64,000 nt of DNA, from assembly GCF_030272615.1 (NCBI RefSeq), contig NC_081410.1:225173415-225237414 (forward strand), written 5' to 3'. How positions within the stretch are numbered: position 1 is the first letter of the stretch; every line of letters starts with the position of its first letter. This stretch comes from Cryptomeria japonica (Eukaryota > Streptophyta > Pinopsida > Cupressales > Cupressaceae). Shown in pieces: positions 19,153-30,808 of this stretch. The translations under genes were made by a program, and so were the position numbers. The notes below the pieces were generated by a model. That model made no database searches, had not been told where the DNA came from, and saw only the letters and a program-made list of their open reading frames with translations.

Positions 19153-21764
19153 ATCTTTGTAATCCCATGCAAAAGCATTTTATGGAGTTTCAGCAAGTCT
19201 ACAAGGCCCTCCTTTTGAGTATTTGATATATCTCTATTGATATTCAAATATTTATTCAATTCCACCTCTATCTTAATGGTAAGATCAATCTGGTTTATAT
19301 CAGAAAAATGAGAAAAAGATAATTCCTGCGGCAACAGAGTATGCAAAATATCAGTGGCTGCAAGAAAGTCCAAACCTGCATTATTCGGAACCAATTCCTG
19401 CAATTTTTGCTCTTCTATAAATTCATTTATCAGTATTTTATAAAGAATTGATTCCTCATCATATAACTGCATGAGTGGTCCTCGATTAATCATCATAAGG
19501 TGATTTATAGAGTCAATTTCTTCAGATTCCTCCCCCAAGATAGGCCAAACAGCTTGTTGCTGCTCAAGCTGTGGTTGTGCTGGAGAATACAAGGCTAATG
19601 TTTTTGTAGAACTCCCATCTGAAATAGTCATGTCTCCTGATCTACACCCAATATATGCATCAGCTGTGGCAAGCCAAGGTCTACCCAAAATGACCGGATA
19701 TCCTCCCAATGTTGCTTTTGGAGATAGAATCATAAAGTCTGCAGGATATTCCCAAGAATCTAGAATAACTACTACATCCTCTATGATACCGTCAGGTCTC
19801 ATTGTAGAGCCATCAGCAAGCTGGAGAACTGTGGGTGTAGCCCTTAAACTATTGATCTCTAGATGTTTCATTACTTCCCTTGTCATTACATTAATGGCTG
19901 CTCCTAAATCAATCAAAACATTCTTTATTTGATTGTCATTAATGACTATACTCACAACAGGACTACCTAGATCAGAATACTTTGGAATTGCAATTTTACC
20001 TAACATGATATCAGCCAATTGACCCATAACATGCATTGTTTGTGGATCCTTTTTCTTCCTGCCAGGTTTCTTTAGGCATGCCTCTCTCAATGCCTTACCA
20101 TATATAGGCACATCCTTTATTGCTTGCAACAATGAAATTTTAACACAAATGTGCTTCAGTTGATCAATAATATCAAAGCTTTGTTGTTGTTCAATGGGAA
20201 CTTCTTTGTCTTGCAATCTATGGGGAAATGGTGGCAATATTTGACTCTGGGGTATTGTATCTGTTGAATTAGAGATTTCTTGCTCCTCCTGTACCTCAGT
20301 GATAACTAGATGAGAGGGATTAGGTAAAGTTGTTCCAGATCGAAGGTGTATGCCATCTAGTGATAAAGAATAGGCTGGGTACTGATTAACATCAGCTGAA
20401 TAAGCTTGTTGTTGTTGCTGAGATTTGATATTTGGATTTGGCAATGGTTGAGTAGGCAACTGTGTTGGTTTAGGCGGTGCACTAGTAGCTGCAGGAGGAG
20501 GCATTAAAGTAGGAGGTTGTGGCTGCTGAACAGGAGGCTGATATCCAGAAGATTGGGCTGGCCATGATTGGTTTCCCCTCCATTGAGAGGTAGGTTGCCA
20601 ATTCCCTTGAAACTGGTTCCCTTGACGCTGAGGTGGATTCCAGTTCCCCTGTGGCTGTTGCCACTGTGGAGCTTGATTAACAAATTGCTGCCCTTGGCCT
20701 TGTGACCCATACCAATTTGGATAGTTACCAAAATTTTGAGAATACTGTGGTTGCCATTGGTTATTTGGTGCATAAGAATTACCACTATAACCAGAAAAAG
20801 AAAGTGGATCGGGTGGCATACCTTGTCTTTGAAAATTTGGTCTTCTTTGAGCAACATAGAAGGCTTGCTCGTCCTCACCTTGAACTGGTTTGAAGTCAGG
20901 TACGTCCACGTTTGCAACCATCTTACATCTACAATCTTTCTTCTGCTGTTTACAATGAGGACAAAATTCTGCAAGGAATTCATCAACTTCCTCATGCTTC
21001 TTCTTAGCTGCCAATGTATCCAACTGGGTAGCCATATTGCTTATAATGTCCTCCTTGAAGTCCTTTAACAGATGACTAAGTTCCAATCTAGAAACTCCAG
21101 TTCCAGATGCTGATAATGGTGCCCCTGGCTTAAATCTCCTATTCTTCTTAGATGTAGATCTGGAATACTTCTTGCAAATTTGTCCTATTTCAGCCCAAGT
21201 AGATTGTGTAATGTCACCCCCTCCCATAAGATCTAAGGAATCGGTGCATTCATCACTGATACCCCTCAAAAATATCAATTTGAGGGAATCTTCATTCAGA
21301 GTACTATGCTTGGACTTCTTGACACTAAATAGAAACCTTTCCAGATAATCTTCAAGACTCTCATCTTTAGTTTGTGTCATTCTAAAGATATCATCCCCAT
21401 GACGATCAGTGCCTCTACAATAATCTTTGTATTTTGCAAGAAACAACCGTTTCATCTCATCCCATGTGTTGATTGTGCTACTACCCAAGCTCATAAACCA
21501 TCTCAAGGATGACTCCTTCAAAGTGGCAGGGAAATTTTTGAGTCTATGGGCATCTGTATTATAGTCAAAACTCCTACAGAGAACATCAAACTCAAACAGA
21601 AATGTATCCGGATCCTCTGTCACCAACCCATAGAATTTAGGGAGTGAAGATGCTGGAATGTTCTTGAGGTTAGCATTATCATGTTGATCAGAGATGGGAA
21701 ACTCGAACGTTGGACCTGGTGGTGGTGGTGGATTATTCCCACCAGGAGGAGGGTTCCCTTGCAT
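19149..21764 (-). CDS. Element B gag - protease
   Basis: An 871-codon frame starting with a Gly/Pro-rich N-terminus. Residues ~30-210 are a retrotransposon gag domain (KFYGLVTEDPDTFLFEF, WDEMKRLFLAKY). Near residues 268-280 lies a compact CPHCKQQKKDCRC cluster, an unusual substitute for the classical CCHC knuckle. Residues ~300-460 are Gln/Pro/Asn-rich. The aspartic protease lies near residue 620 with IDLGAAINVM; D-L-G in place of D-S/T-G is normal for Athila-type proteases. The 3' end runs past the pol frame by mutation. Confidence 0.87.
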   Translation of the reverse strand: MQGNPPPGGNNPPPPPGPTFEFPISDQHDNANLKNIPASSLPKFYGLVTEDPDTFLFEFDVLCRSFDYNTDAHRLKNFPATLKESSLRWFMSLGSSTINTWDEMKRLFLAKYKDYCRGTDRHGDDIFRMTQTKDESLEDYLERFLFSVKKSKHSTLNEDSLKLIFLRGISDECTDSLDLMGGGDITQSTWAEIGQICKKYSRSTSKKNRRFKPGAPLSASGTGVSRLELSHLLKDFKEDIISNMATQLDTLAAKKKHEEVDEFLAEFCPHCKQQKKDCRCKMVANVDVPDFKPVQGEDEQAFYVAQRRPNFQRQGMPPDPLSFSGYSGNSYAPNNQWQPQYSQNFGNYPNWYGSQGQGQQFVNQAPQWQQPQGNWNPPQRQGNQFQGNWQPTSQWRGNQSWPAQSSGYQPPVQQPQPPTLMPPPAATSAPPKPTQLPTQPLPNPNIKSQQQQQAYSADVNQYPAYSLSLDGIHLRSGTTLPNPSHLVITEVQEEQEISNSTDTIPQSQILPPFPHRLQDKEVPIEQQQSFDIIDQLKHICVKISLLQAIKDVPIYGKALREACLKKPGRKKKDPQTMHVMGQLADIMLGKIAIPKYSDLGSPVVSIVINDNQIKNVLIDLGAAINVMTREVMKHLEINSLRATPTVLQLADGSTMRPDGIIEDVVVILDSWEYPADFMILSPKATLGGYPVILGRPWLATADAYIGCRSGDMTISDGSSTKTLALYSPAQPQLEQQQAVWPILGEESEEIDSINHLMMINRGPLMQLYDEESILYKILINEFIEEQKLQELVPNNAGLDFLAATDILHTLLPQELSFSHFSDINQIDLTIKIEVELNKYLNINRDISNTQKEGLVDLLKLHKMLLHGITKI

Positions 21765-22038
21765 TGGACTTGTGGGGGTTGTTACTATAGGAAATTCTTC
21801 TTCTTGTGGACCAAAAAGGAACTGAAGACTACCTTCTGGAATTCAGATTCAGGGTGATTCAAATTTTGTGGGGCTTGGTAAAGTTCAGCAAAAGGATTTA
21901 TATTTGGGAATGATTAGGATGAGTGGGCAGAAATCTACCTCTGGGGTCTCTTCTTCTGCTATGCATGCAGGTTCATGAAATTTTCAACCAATTAACTAGA
22001 AACCATAATAACCATAAAAGGTTCTTAGTTTGACACCA

Positions 22039-22056
22039 TCCCCGGCAACGGCGCCA
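22039..22056 (-). other. Primer-binding site of element B
   Basis: TGGCGCCGTTGCCGGGGA on the minus strand, four bases from the LTR end. It matches the complement of the plant tRNA-Asp 3' end (recalled) and is the PBS type known for Athila elements. Confidence 0.85.
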
Positions 22057-22060
22057 AAAA

Positions 22061-23305
22061 TGTCTGCTCCAACTATAATAATAATAACTCTAATTGAAAT
22101 CTCAATCCGAAGTTTGGACATTCATCTGGTAAAGTTATTATTTTCATGGCTAGTATTCTTTTAGTTATCAACCAAGGGACGTAAAACTTGAAATGGGTCT
22201 GCACTATATATGCACTAAGCTCCTTCAATGGCTATTCTGCATTTCTGCAGTAACTAACATTATGCAGAAAGGAAAAGCAAGAATGGAAATCATAGAAGGC
22301 TACATGAAAACTTATAAAAACTATGCTGGAATGATCTAATGTAAATAACAGAAATCACTCTGTTCTGGCTTGGCTGCAGGAACAGTCAGTGGATCTATTT
22401 CCAGTGGCTGCAGGAACAATCCAGGCATGAACTTCTACTGCAACTAAAGGAGAAATAATTTCAATGAACATAAACACATGATCACTCACCAAGTGGCCCC
22501 CCTTGGATGAGTGCTATCAAGCTTCCAGCAAAATACTTTTAACAGATCAGAACAACATATTTTTCATTCATTTCTTCCTGAAAATGATTACATGTTCTAA
22601 AAGAAAAACTCCAGAATGCTTGTCAAAATTCTCTGCTCTATTCCTTTCTATTCTGTCTAACCTCTAAGAAAAAGGAAGAGCTTATTATAAAGCAAAGGTC
22701 AACTACAATGGACAACTCAAATCATGCCCAGAAGAAGAGGCGGATGATTGATAGATGAAGAAGATAACTAGAGCTTGGCTGCAGGAAACATGGATCTAAA
22801 CCGAACCACAGTCATTGCACGTCGTAGCGATATTTTGCGAATTCAATGTCCACTAGAGTTAAACTCCCATAGTGATGTATGGCTGCTCCGGTTATGCCAT
22901 ATCTTGCGCTCGCTCTGCTCCCCTTCAGTTTGATCTCCAGTTATCTCATACGTGATTCTTCATTCCTTAGGCGCGAAAGGAGAACATCCATCGCGGCATC
23001 ATTTATTATCTGCACTAAACAAAAACAACATACAAGGACATGCATACGTATTTTACTTAATTAATACATTCATTAACTCACATATAACATTATCCCAAAT
23101 AATCCGCATAACAATAGGAACAAATCACTTGGTTGCAGGAATAAATTGGCATGGCTGCAGGAATAGACTGACAAAGTTCAAACATGATTTCATAAGTTCA
23201 GGTTTAACACATGGAATACATATAGTCAACTCACAATACTTTACTACCACAATGCAATCCAAAAGATGTCAAAAACCTAAGAGTTTTGATGGTAAAAACA
23301 TGACA
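22061..23305 (-). mobile_element. 5' LTR of element B
   Basis: The inner end is fixed by the PBS (plus strand starts tgtctgctcc). The outer end is placed at tgaca (23301-23305), where LINE coding sequence stops and TGTC/GACA termini would match; the second LTR is not in the window to confirm this. The segment repeats the phrase ggctgcagga four times. A TATA-like TGCATATATAGT lies on the minus strand at 22203-22214. Confidence 0.65.
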
Positions 23306-25433
23306 AAGTATCAACTTATCAGCTTCTCCAAAAAGAATAGTGTCATCAGCGAATTGTGAATGAGATATAGGATTTAGATCTTCATGAATTGAAATGCCTC
23401 TCCAGCTACCCAGAACCACTAACTTTTTAATATTTCTACCAAGAGCTTCTGCCATCAGAACAAACAGGAAGGGTGACAGGGGATCTTCTTGTCTTAACCC
23501 GTTAGTGGCATGAAAAAAACGGCACACCGAGCCATTAACAATGATTGAATAGCATATGGAAGAAACACAATGTTTGATACAATTTAGCCAACCTCTCTCA
23601 AAACCAAATTGCTCTAGAATAGAAAATAGAACGGTCCAAATTACCCGGTCATAGGCTTTGCTAACATCTAGCTTCGCAATCATTCCATGCTTCATGTCTC
23701 TACTCATGGTATGAATGGTCTCTACCGTAGAGATAATACTGTCTGTGATCTCCCTCCCCGGTGTGAAGCCATGTTGTTCAGGTGAGATCAATTTGTCCAG
23801 AATAATCTTCAATCTATTGACCATAGCCTTGGATATGATTTTGTACAGAGAATTGCACAACGAGATTGGTCTGTAATCGGCCATGGTCTCGCAAGTCTGC
23901 TTTTTGGGAATTAATGCGATCATGGTGTTGCTGATTTCTTTGACAAACTTACCTTTCTTGCGGAATTCTTCAACAACCTTCCAGATGTCTTCTCCCATGA
24001 AGCACCAACACTTCTGGAAAAATTCCATAGTCACCCCATCTGAGCCTGGTGCCTTGTGGGGATGGAGCGCAAAAGTGGCATCCTTGGTTTCTTTGATTGT
24101 GAAAGGGCGCATTAGATATTTGTTGTCCTCCGGAGTTACTTCTCTATCAATAACCTCCAGCAGATTTGAGAAACCACCATGTGTCTAGCCATCCACCGAT
24201 CCCAGAATCTGCTTGAAATATTCGACTGCAATTTCCTGAACCTCCTCTATCTTTGAGAATTGCATCCCTTCCGAATTGTTGATGGAATCAATTTTGTTTT
24301 TTCCTCGTTTGGCCTTTACCGATGCATGAAAAAACTTGGTGTTCGCATCTCCCATGCTAATCCACAATTCCCTTGATTTTTCACGCCAATAGATTTCCTC
24401 TCGAAGCAGAATTTCAGAAAGATCATTTTTTAACAGTTTTTCTGTTAAGAAATTGTCTTCCGACATGCCATTAACAATGATCGAACTATTCATGCGGTCA
24501 AGCTCCTCCTCTATTATGATTTTCTCAGCAAATATGTTTTTGAAAGAGGCCACATTCCAAAGTTTTATTTTATCTTTGATAAACTTCATCCTCTGAGAGA
24601 AACAAAAGCTAGTTGTGCCAACAAAAATATTGCTCTCTAGCCACCACGTCTCTAGATTTTTGTGAAAATTAGGATCCCTCCACCACATACTTAAGAACTT
24701 GAAATTCCCCTTGACCTTTGCTTGAGAAGCATTGAAGCAAGTCTAAACCAGGAAGTGATCTGAGAGGGAAATAGGCAAGATACTTGATTCCAAGTTAAAA
24801 GAAGATTCGACCCAGAATGGTCCTACGAAAAGTCTATCAAGCCTCTCCGAAATGCTTGCAAACTTTGCTCTTCTATTGGTCCAAGTAAAACATCCGTTTT
24901 TCGGTACCACATCAAAAAGATGATTGTTGGAAACAAAGTCCCTGAAGTCTTGCATAACTCGATTGGACATTCTTAAACCTCCCTTCTTTTCATCAATATC
25001 AAGCAATGCATTGAAATCCCCCGCCACCATTGCTTTCTCCCATTGTAGTTTTGATTTGCTCCGTAATTTCAGTCCATACTTTGAGTTTGTCCTTTGTTTT
25101 GGTAGGCCCATACACATTAAACAATGGAAACTCGAGGTCTTCTTTTAAAAATTTGACCAAGGAGTAAATCGAGTTCTCAGATTTCTGAATCAATTTAATT
25201 AAAACTTTATCAGGGTCCCATAAGGTTGCCAATCCACCCGCAAAACCATTGGCTTCTTGAAAAAAACCATCCCAATTTTTGCATTAAAAAAGAAAACTTG
25301 ATGCTTTGTCCATATTTAGCTTGGTCTCCTACAGTAGAATAACGTCACTTTATATTCTAGCCAAAGCGCATTTGACCAAGCAACTTTTATCAGGGGCCGA
25401 AAGTCCCCTGACATTCCAAGTAGTTATCTTCAT
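23306..25433 (-). pseudogene. LINE ORF2: endonuclease and reverse transcriptase, decayed
   Basis: Begins MKITTWNVRGLSAPDK at 25433. The endonuclease half shows VAGDFNALL and a C-terminal SDHF, but has several stops (UAA, UAG, UAA between ~25350 and 25290) and a frameshift near 25050-25120. UAG codons at 24743-24745 and 24185-24187 interrupt the linker. The RT (24112 on) has LNHKAPGSDG-like, YRPISLCNSLYKIISK, GFTPGREITDS and the catalytic FADD (about 23345). Truncated by element B. Not functional. Confidence 0.85.
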
Positions 25434-26698
25434 TTCGCACCAAGGGAGAATCCATCTCCCTTGGCTTTTTTCATGAATTCCAACATGCTAATAATCCCTT
25501 TCTCTTTGGCCCTGTCTTCTCTCTTCTGGCGGTTGCTTTTCCTACCTTTAACACCTTTAGCCTTACCCAACAAAATGTTTGCGGATTGACTAATGCTTCT
25601 GGGATCGATGTTGTCCAATTCGTCATCCAAATGAAACTCATCTTCCGAATCCAAATCATAGTTGATTTCATTATCTGAAAGACCTTTGTGATTGATAGGA
25701 TCCGGTCTAGATGGGGACAATCTAACATCATCCTTGTTTGCATTTTCCGAGTGTGCACCAGAGCAATTTTGCTTAGGGGATGGCGGTTTAGATGCCAGAA
25801 TTGGAGTTTTGTCAAGGACATCACCTTTGTTTGCTTTTGTAACCGTTAATTGACTGTTCAACTTCGTGACCCACTTCTTAGCATTTCTTGCAAGTTTGAC
25901 AAAGACTCTGGAATCTGCACTTTGATGGTTCTTTAAACCGCATCTCCCACAAGTTAGTTGATATGCTTCAACTTCCACTTGCTGCATCCAAACATTGTCC
26001 CCTGACAAAAGTGATAGTTTAGAAGGAATCTTTTTCACAACCACGATCTTCAGCCTTGCATACAAGTATGAATCACTTTCCATAATTCCATTATCAATAT
26101 CAATCAGCGTGCCCAACAATCTTCCAATTTTTTCAAGGCATGAATCATTCCAATAGTCTAAAGGAAGATTGTACAAACGAATCCATATAGGATGATTGTA
26201 TACCACCAAGGGTAATGGATTGAAATTGGGTTGCCAAGGCTGCAAATATAACGGGCACTCCTCCATGAACCAATTCTGTTGAATCAAAATTTTGTTTCTC
26301 ACTTCATCCGTGAAGATGACAGTGAAAAATCCTTTAGGCATGAATTTGATAACCACTTTGGAATCCCAATTGCTATACACCCAATCTTTAATTTGATTTC
26401 TGTTGAATCTAAGTCCAATGAATTCGCCGATGACTGCGTGTTTTATCCACAAATCCAATTCTTCTTCAACTTCACTTGTGATGTCAATTTCCACATCTTC
26501 CGCTTCCACCTCTAATGGCACTTCTTTTTTACCAGTATTACCAGGATTCAAAGGTTCTCTCCAACCGTTCATGTTAGATTTTCCGCCATTCTGAAACTGT
26601 CTCTGAAACCCTCGAAGGCTGCTCCTCATTCTCTCACCTTTCTTAGATAGTGCATTGAATAGATAACATGAAGGAAGTAATGTCCTATTTTTCATCAT
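25430..26698 (-). CDS. LINE ORF1: nucleic-acid-binding protein
   Basis: A 422-codon frame with the DUF4283-like N-terminal domain of plant L1 ORF1 proteins (residues ~75-240, e.g. PIWIRLYNLPLDYW). A CGRCGLKNHQSADS segment follows, where the last Cys of the CCHC knuckle is Ser. The C-terminus is acidic, then basic. Its stop codon overlaps the start of ORF2 (AUGA). A second Met at about 26633 may be the real start. Confidence 0.85.
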   Translation of the reverse strand: MMKNRTLLPSCYLFNALSKKGERMRSSLRGFQRQFQNGGKSNMNGWREPLNPGNTGKKEVPLEVEAEDVEIDITSEVEEELDLWIKHAVIGEFIGLRFNRNQIKDWVYSNWDSKVVIKFMPKGFFTVIFTDEVRNKILIQQNWFMEECPLYLQPWQPNFNPLPLVVYNHPIWIRLYNLPLDYWNDSCLEKIGRLLGTLIDIDNGIMESDSYLYARLKIVVVKKIPSKLSLLSGDNVWMQQVEVEAYQLTCGRCGLKNHQSADSRVFVKLARNAKKWVTKLNSQLTVTKANKGDVLDKTPILASKPPSPKQNCSGAHSENANKDDVRLSPSRPDPINHKGLSDNEINYDLDSEDEFHLDDELDNIDPRSISQSANILLGKAKGVKGRKSNRQKREDRAKEKGIISMLEFMKKAKGDGFSLGAK

Positions 26699-27464
26699 AC
26701 TATTTTACCTTCTTCTCTCTTGAGGATTTCAATGTAGATTTTAGGAATTGAGTCATAAGTTTGTATTAACCTATCCCAAAACTTCATGTTCCTTTAGATT
26801 TGCTATGACTTTCATCCTAAGTAACTTCATGGTAGCCAAAGAATGTGTTTGGTCAAGAGTTCTAAAATGTGCCTATAGGTAGACATCCCAAAAGATTATG
26901 ATTGCGTGCATAACTTGGTCACAAACTTGATCAATCCATTATTGCATGATTCTCCCATATGTGACAAAATGATCCTATTGTTTTCTTTATTCATTATAGG
27001 CATCTCTTTTATCATTGATTCTTGAATTGAACCATCTCCAGAAATGGGTTACATCAAGTAAGCAATATCTTGCTATGACTCCTTCATTTGAGACTTGAGT
27101 CTGGCTTAACCATTGCCATCCTTGATCACCCTCTTTCTTATGCTATTTATGTACTTTTCTGAATTGAATTTTTTTGAATTTTTCACTTCTATAACAAGCA
27201 TTAAACTTTAATATCTTTTGATCACCAAGATCTTGATATTGGCAAGGTGAGAGGACACATTGAAAATGTTAGAATGATATTATAATAAAATGCTTGTCGG
27301 TGACAAACCACACAACTCAATATTGCATTCTTTTACAAAATATGGAAGTTATGCTCAATTTGGTGGCATGCCTTCCAAAACAATTACAAATACCAAATTT
27401 GGTAGAGAACTACACAGATTAATATTTGAATACTAAAAATGAAATTGATTCATTGATGTTATAG
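26699..27464. other. No gene recognised
   Basis: About 770 bp of AT-rich sequence between LINE ORF1 and the hAT-like element. It may include the LINE 5' UTR. I see no repeat pair, no terminal repeats and no coding similarity. Confidence 0.5.
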
Positions 27465-27472
27465 AGATATAG

Positions 27473-28510
27473 CTACGTTACCCGGGGACGCGTCCTCGAC
27501 CTGAAAACCCCCGTCCCAGTCCCGGGGATGTTTCGGGGACTTGGGGATGGCTAGGGGACGTTTCCCCCCGTCCCCAAATTGCCATGTATTTTGAGGGGAC
27601 GCCCCCAAAACGGGGGGACGCCTGCCCTAGCTCTGGGGGACGTCCGTACGTCCCGGGGACGGCTGGGACATCCCCAATCCGTCCCAGGGATGGCCAGACG
27701 TCCCCCCATATCTAAGGCCATTAAAAAATATTAAAATAATAAAAAAGTAGTTTCAAATTTTCTAAATTTTTTTCTAATATAGGCCCCTTATTAATTCAAA
27801 TTGTTTTTAAAAATAAAAAATATGTTAGGAGATGCAGTTTAGGGGCAGCATTATACTTTGTCAGGTTGATGAGGAGGAGACACCACATGGATTGGTTGGG
27901 ATTCCATTGGATGAGGTGGACGTAGACCATGATAGTGGGAGAGACTCAGAGGACTCTGATTTTGATGCAATGTTAAGAGATGCAGTTTAGGGGCAGCATT
28001 ATACTTTTCTTTTTTGTATTTAGTTTTACTTAGTACTATTTTGATTTTCATATCATAATTGACAATAAAACTATATGGCAGCAGTGTAGCCTTTGGGCAT
28101 TTTGACATTTTGTATGTTATTTCTTTAATATCTATTATGATATGCATATTGACAATGTGAATGAATTGAAATTCTGATTTATGAATGCATAATTGCATAT
28201 TGTCTATTGAGTATCAACAATTTTGTATGTTTAGAATTTACATTCTAAAATGTTTTCAACTTTTCATAGTATCATACACATGCTATATCCATGTTTTCAT
28301 ATGAATATAATGTATATATGCATGCTTTATCCATGTTTTCATATGAACATTTAGAATTTTCCTATATATTTTAAATTTTCCCTATATTTTATATAGCCGT
28401 CCCCTTTGCCGTCCCCCGCCGTCCCCAAATTTGGCAAAAAAAATTGCCGTCCTGGAAACGCGTCCCGCCGTCCCCTGCCGTTCCCGTCCCGGAAACTCGG
28501 GGTGACATAG
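27473..28510 (-). mobile_element. hAT-like non-autonomous element NA-2
   Basis: Left end CTACGTTACCC and right end GGGTGACATAG form an 11-bp imperfect inverted repeat (CTAYGTYACCC). The flanking 8-bp duplication is agatatag (27465-27472, 28511-28518). Shifting the boundary by one or two bases would lengthen the apparent duplication to 10 bp. The first ~230 bp and last ~120 bp are packed with GGGGACG / CGTCCCC words; the interior is AT-rich. It contains what looks like the 3' end of a transposase gene. Confidence 0.8.
27868..27990 (+). pseudogene. Remnant of transposase C-terminus inside NA-2
   Basis: Forty codons ending in TAG, very acidic toward the end (DSGRDSEDSDFD). This resembles the acidic tail of plant hAT transposases but is too short for a firm call. 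The flanking phrase gatgcagtttaggggcagcattatac occurs both before (from about 27832) and after (about 27980), a short direct repeat around the fragment. Confidence 0.4.
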
Positions 28511-28518
28511 AGATATAG

Positions 28519-30808
28519 CCATCCTGACTTACAATATTGAAATCAAATATTAAAAAAATTAATATATTTTCTGCAGTAAACCACACAAAAATTTACATCA
28601 ATTCAACAATCCTTATTTCATAAGATATTCTAATCAGCTTATATATTAAACAGTAGCAAGTATAACAGTCATATAATAATCAGAATATCAACAAATGATA
28701 AACAAATCACATTCAAGCTGACTTGTAGATTTAATCTATACGCAAATTGGCAGCTTAAACAGTTGCGATACTCTTTGTAGAAGTATGACAACCAGGGGAG
28801 AATGTACAACAGAAAAAGATATTAGTACGGCAGCTTATAAATATTAAACCACCCCCTTTTCAAATACTCTAGTCCCTTCTAAAGGCTCCAATCAGATTCA
28901 TACAGTACGGCAATACTTATGTTAATACAACATTAATACGATTTATTTGTTTAAAGGTATTATTGGTGTGTACAGCCATATCACAATAACATTTGCCTTC
29001 ACAAACCAAAATATATATATATTAAAATCACACAACTTAAATTCACACTAAAACTCTACACCAGACCAAAATCTAGAAACTCACAAAACACTTCAAACCA
29101 ATTGAAACTAAAAGATTTTCTATCCTACACAACCAAAATAACTAAAACTAGAAACCTTTTGCAACAATCAACTCATTCGTAATTCTTGGATGGAATTACC
29201 CAAATAAATAGGAAATCGATTTTTTGCTAAAGGGTTTTCATCCTAGGTGAAAAAAGATGAATAATGTCCAGTCGCAAGAGGAATGAATTTGATGATATGA
29301 ATTGGTAGTCCTCACCATTCCTCAACTCCTCATATAGGTTTTTTGAGAAAAAAATAATATGATTTTTCTCTCCAAAACATTATTTTCAAAAAGTGTCTAG
29401 AAAGTCTTTCTAATTAATATTACTTTTGGACCCCATTCTTACCAACATTTTGTTTTCTTAAAACAACTTTTTTTTTATTGTTTATTTACATTTTTATATA
29501 GGAAATTGCTACCATGGGGGCAGCTTGCTTTGTATTAAAACATAGTGCCAAAAATGTTACAAAACCTGAAATTACAAGCATGCATTCTCATTGATGTAAC
29601 AGAGTGTGAAGATCATAGATCCTTTCCTGCAGTCTTGCTATCTGTACAGGAGTGAGAAGATTATCCGTATGGGCAATCAAGAAAGTATAGGTCTCCATAT
29701 TATCTTTGGTCATAGACTGTCTCTTAATAGGGTTATTTCTTGTTTTAGATCTTCATTGTTCCTTGTAGCAATTATGCAAATTGCATACCAACAAGACTAA
29801 AAGTAGGTCTATTTCTCAGTGTTGAAGAAGTGGTGGTAGCCTCCCAATAAGACTTGGAATGACATATCTACTTATTGCCAATTGGCCCCATCTTGCATCA
29901 CCCATAGTTCTCACCACATTGTATAAAACGATTCTAGCAAAGTTGCATCATGAATATGGGCATGTTGCAAATGCATCTCTATGATAACATCTCAAATACT
30001 TTGTTCCTTCTTCAACGCTATGGCAAAAACTTGACAAAATTGTGCAAAGGTTGAACGATATCGCCCATGTTCATTTCAATCTTCATCTCCATTACAATCA
30101 AATCATGAGCTCAAATTTATCTCCCATTGCATGAGAGAATGTTTATCCACTATTAGATTTGATCACTAAGGCTAAGGATCTAGTGTGTACTAAGTATGAC
30201 CATCGTAAGTTGATTCGGTTGAGATTTCATTTAGTGGGAATGGTGGAGGAGAAGGAGAGAGCACGAGAAGATCCTTTGGATGTTGCTAAGACATGCTCAT
30301 GGCTGCAGCAACATCAAGGATCTCTTTGTTACTAGCATAGGATGCAGCTTAGAGCTAGTGATGCTGGGCCAAGTGATAGATATCATAAAACTCTCTACCA
30401 TAGTTAATGAGTACATGCTGTAATGTTTGTTTTTGATGCCTTAGATATCATAATCCATGAGTTTATACACCAAGAACAATTGGTAATATATATCCAAAAG
30501 GCTTGTTTCCTTCAGCTTGCTTTGGTACTCATTTGATGTATACTTGTGTATGTGATTAAAATGGCTTGTAAGTGATTTGTTGTTTGGGTTTTTTAAAGCT
30601 GATTTAAAGAAGAGGGCATAGAAAAACATGTAATTCCTTCAAAACAATCCCTATTAATCATTTTTTTTTTTTCAAATTATTGAGTTTGTGCTGAGTTGTT
30701 ATGCCAAGTCTTGGTTTGAGTAAAAAATCAGTCTATTGAGTCTGTGCTGAGTCCAAGACTGGTTATTATGAATGCATCTTACTAAATTTGTTTTTGTTGC
30801 TATTGCAG
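28519..30808. other. No gene recognised
   Basis: AT-rich sequence without convincing coding regions, LTRs or terminal repeats. Upstream exons of the ASCC1-like gene could be hidden here or further left, but I cannot point to them. Confidence 0.4.

Larger units (their letters stand above)
16743..23305 (-). mobile_element. Element B: Athila-like Ty3/Gypsy retrotransposon (interrupted, left part outside window)
   Basis: Minus-strand order is 5' LTR (23305-22061), tRNA-Asp-type PBS, gag-protease, RT, RNase H; integrase and 3' LTR would lie beyond element A. Motifs such as SDSQWVSP and TRKDHFPLPF in the RT and a DLGA protease site are typical of the Athila lineage. It is damaged by a frameshift near 19150-19185, UAG codons near 18742 and 17092, a hAT insertion (17537-18531) and the element A insertion at 16742. 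It itself interrupts the LINE at 23306. Confidence 0.85.
23306..26698 (-). mobile_element. Plant LINE (L1-like), 3' part replaced by element B
   Basis: ORF1 (25430-26698) is followed by ORF2 endonuclease (25433 to ~24743), a linker and reverse transcriptase (24112 to 23306). The RT ends shortly after its FADD motif exactly where the LTR of element B begins. The rest of the LINE, with any poly(A), should lie on the far side of element B outside the window. The 5' end is not resolved beyond ORF1. Confidence 0.8.
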
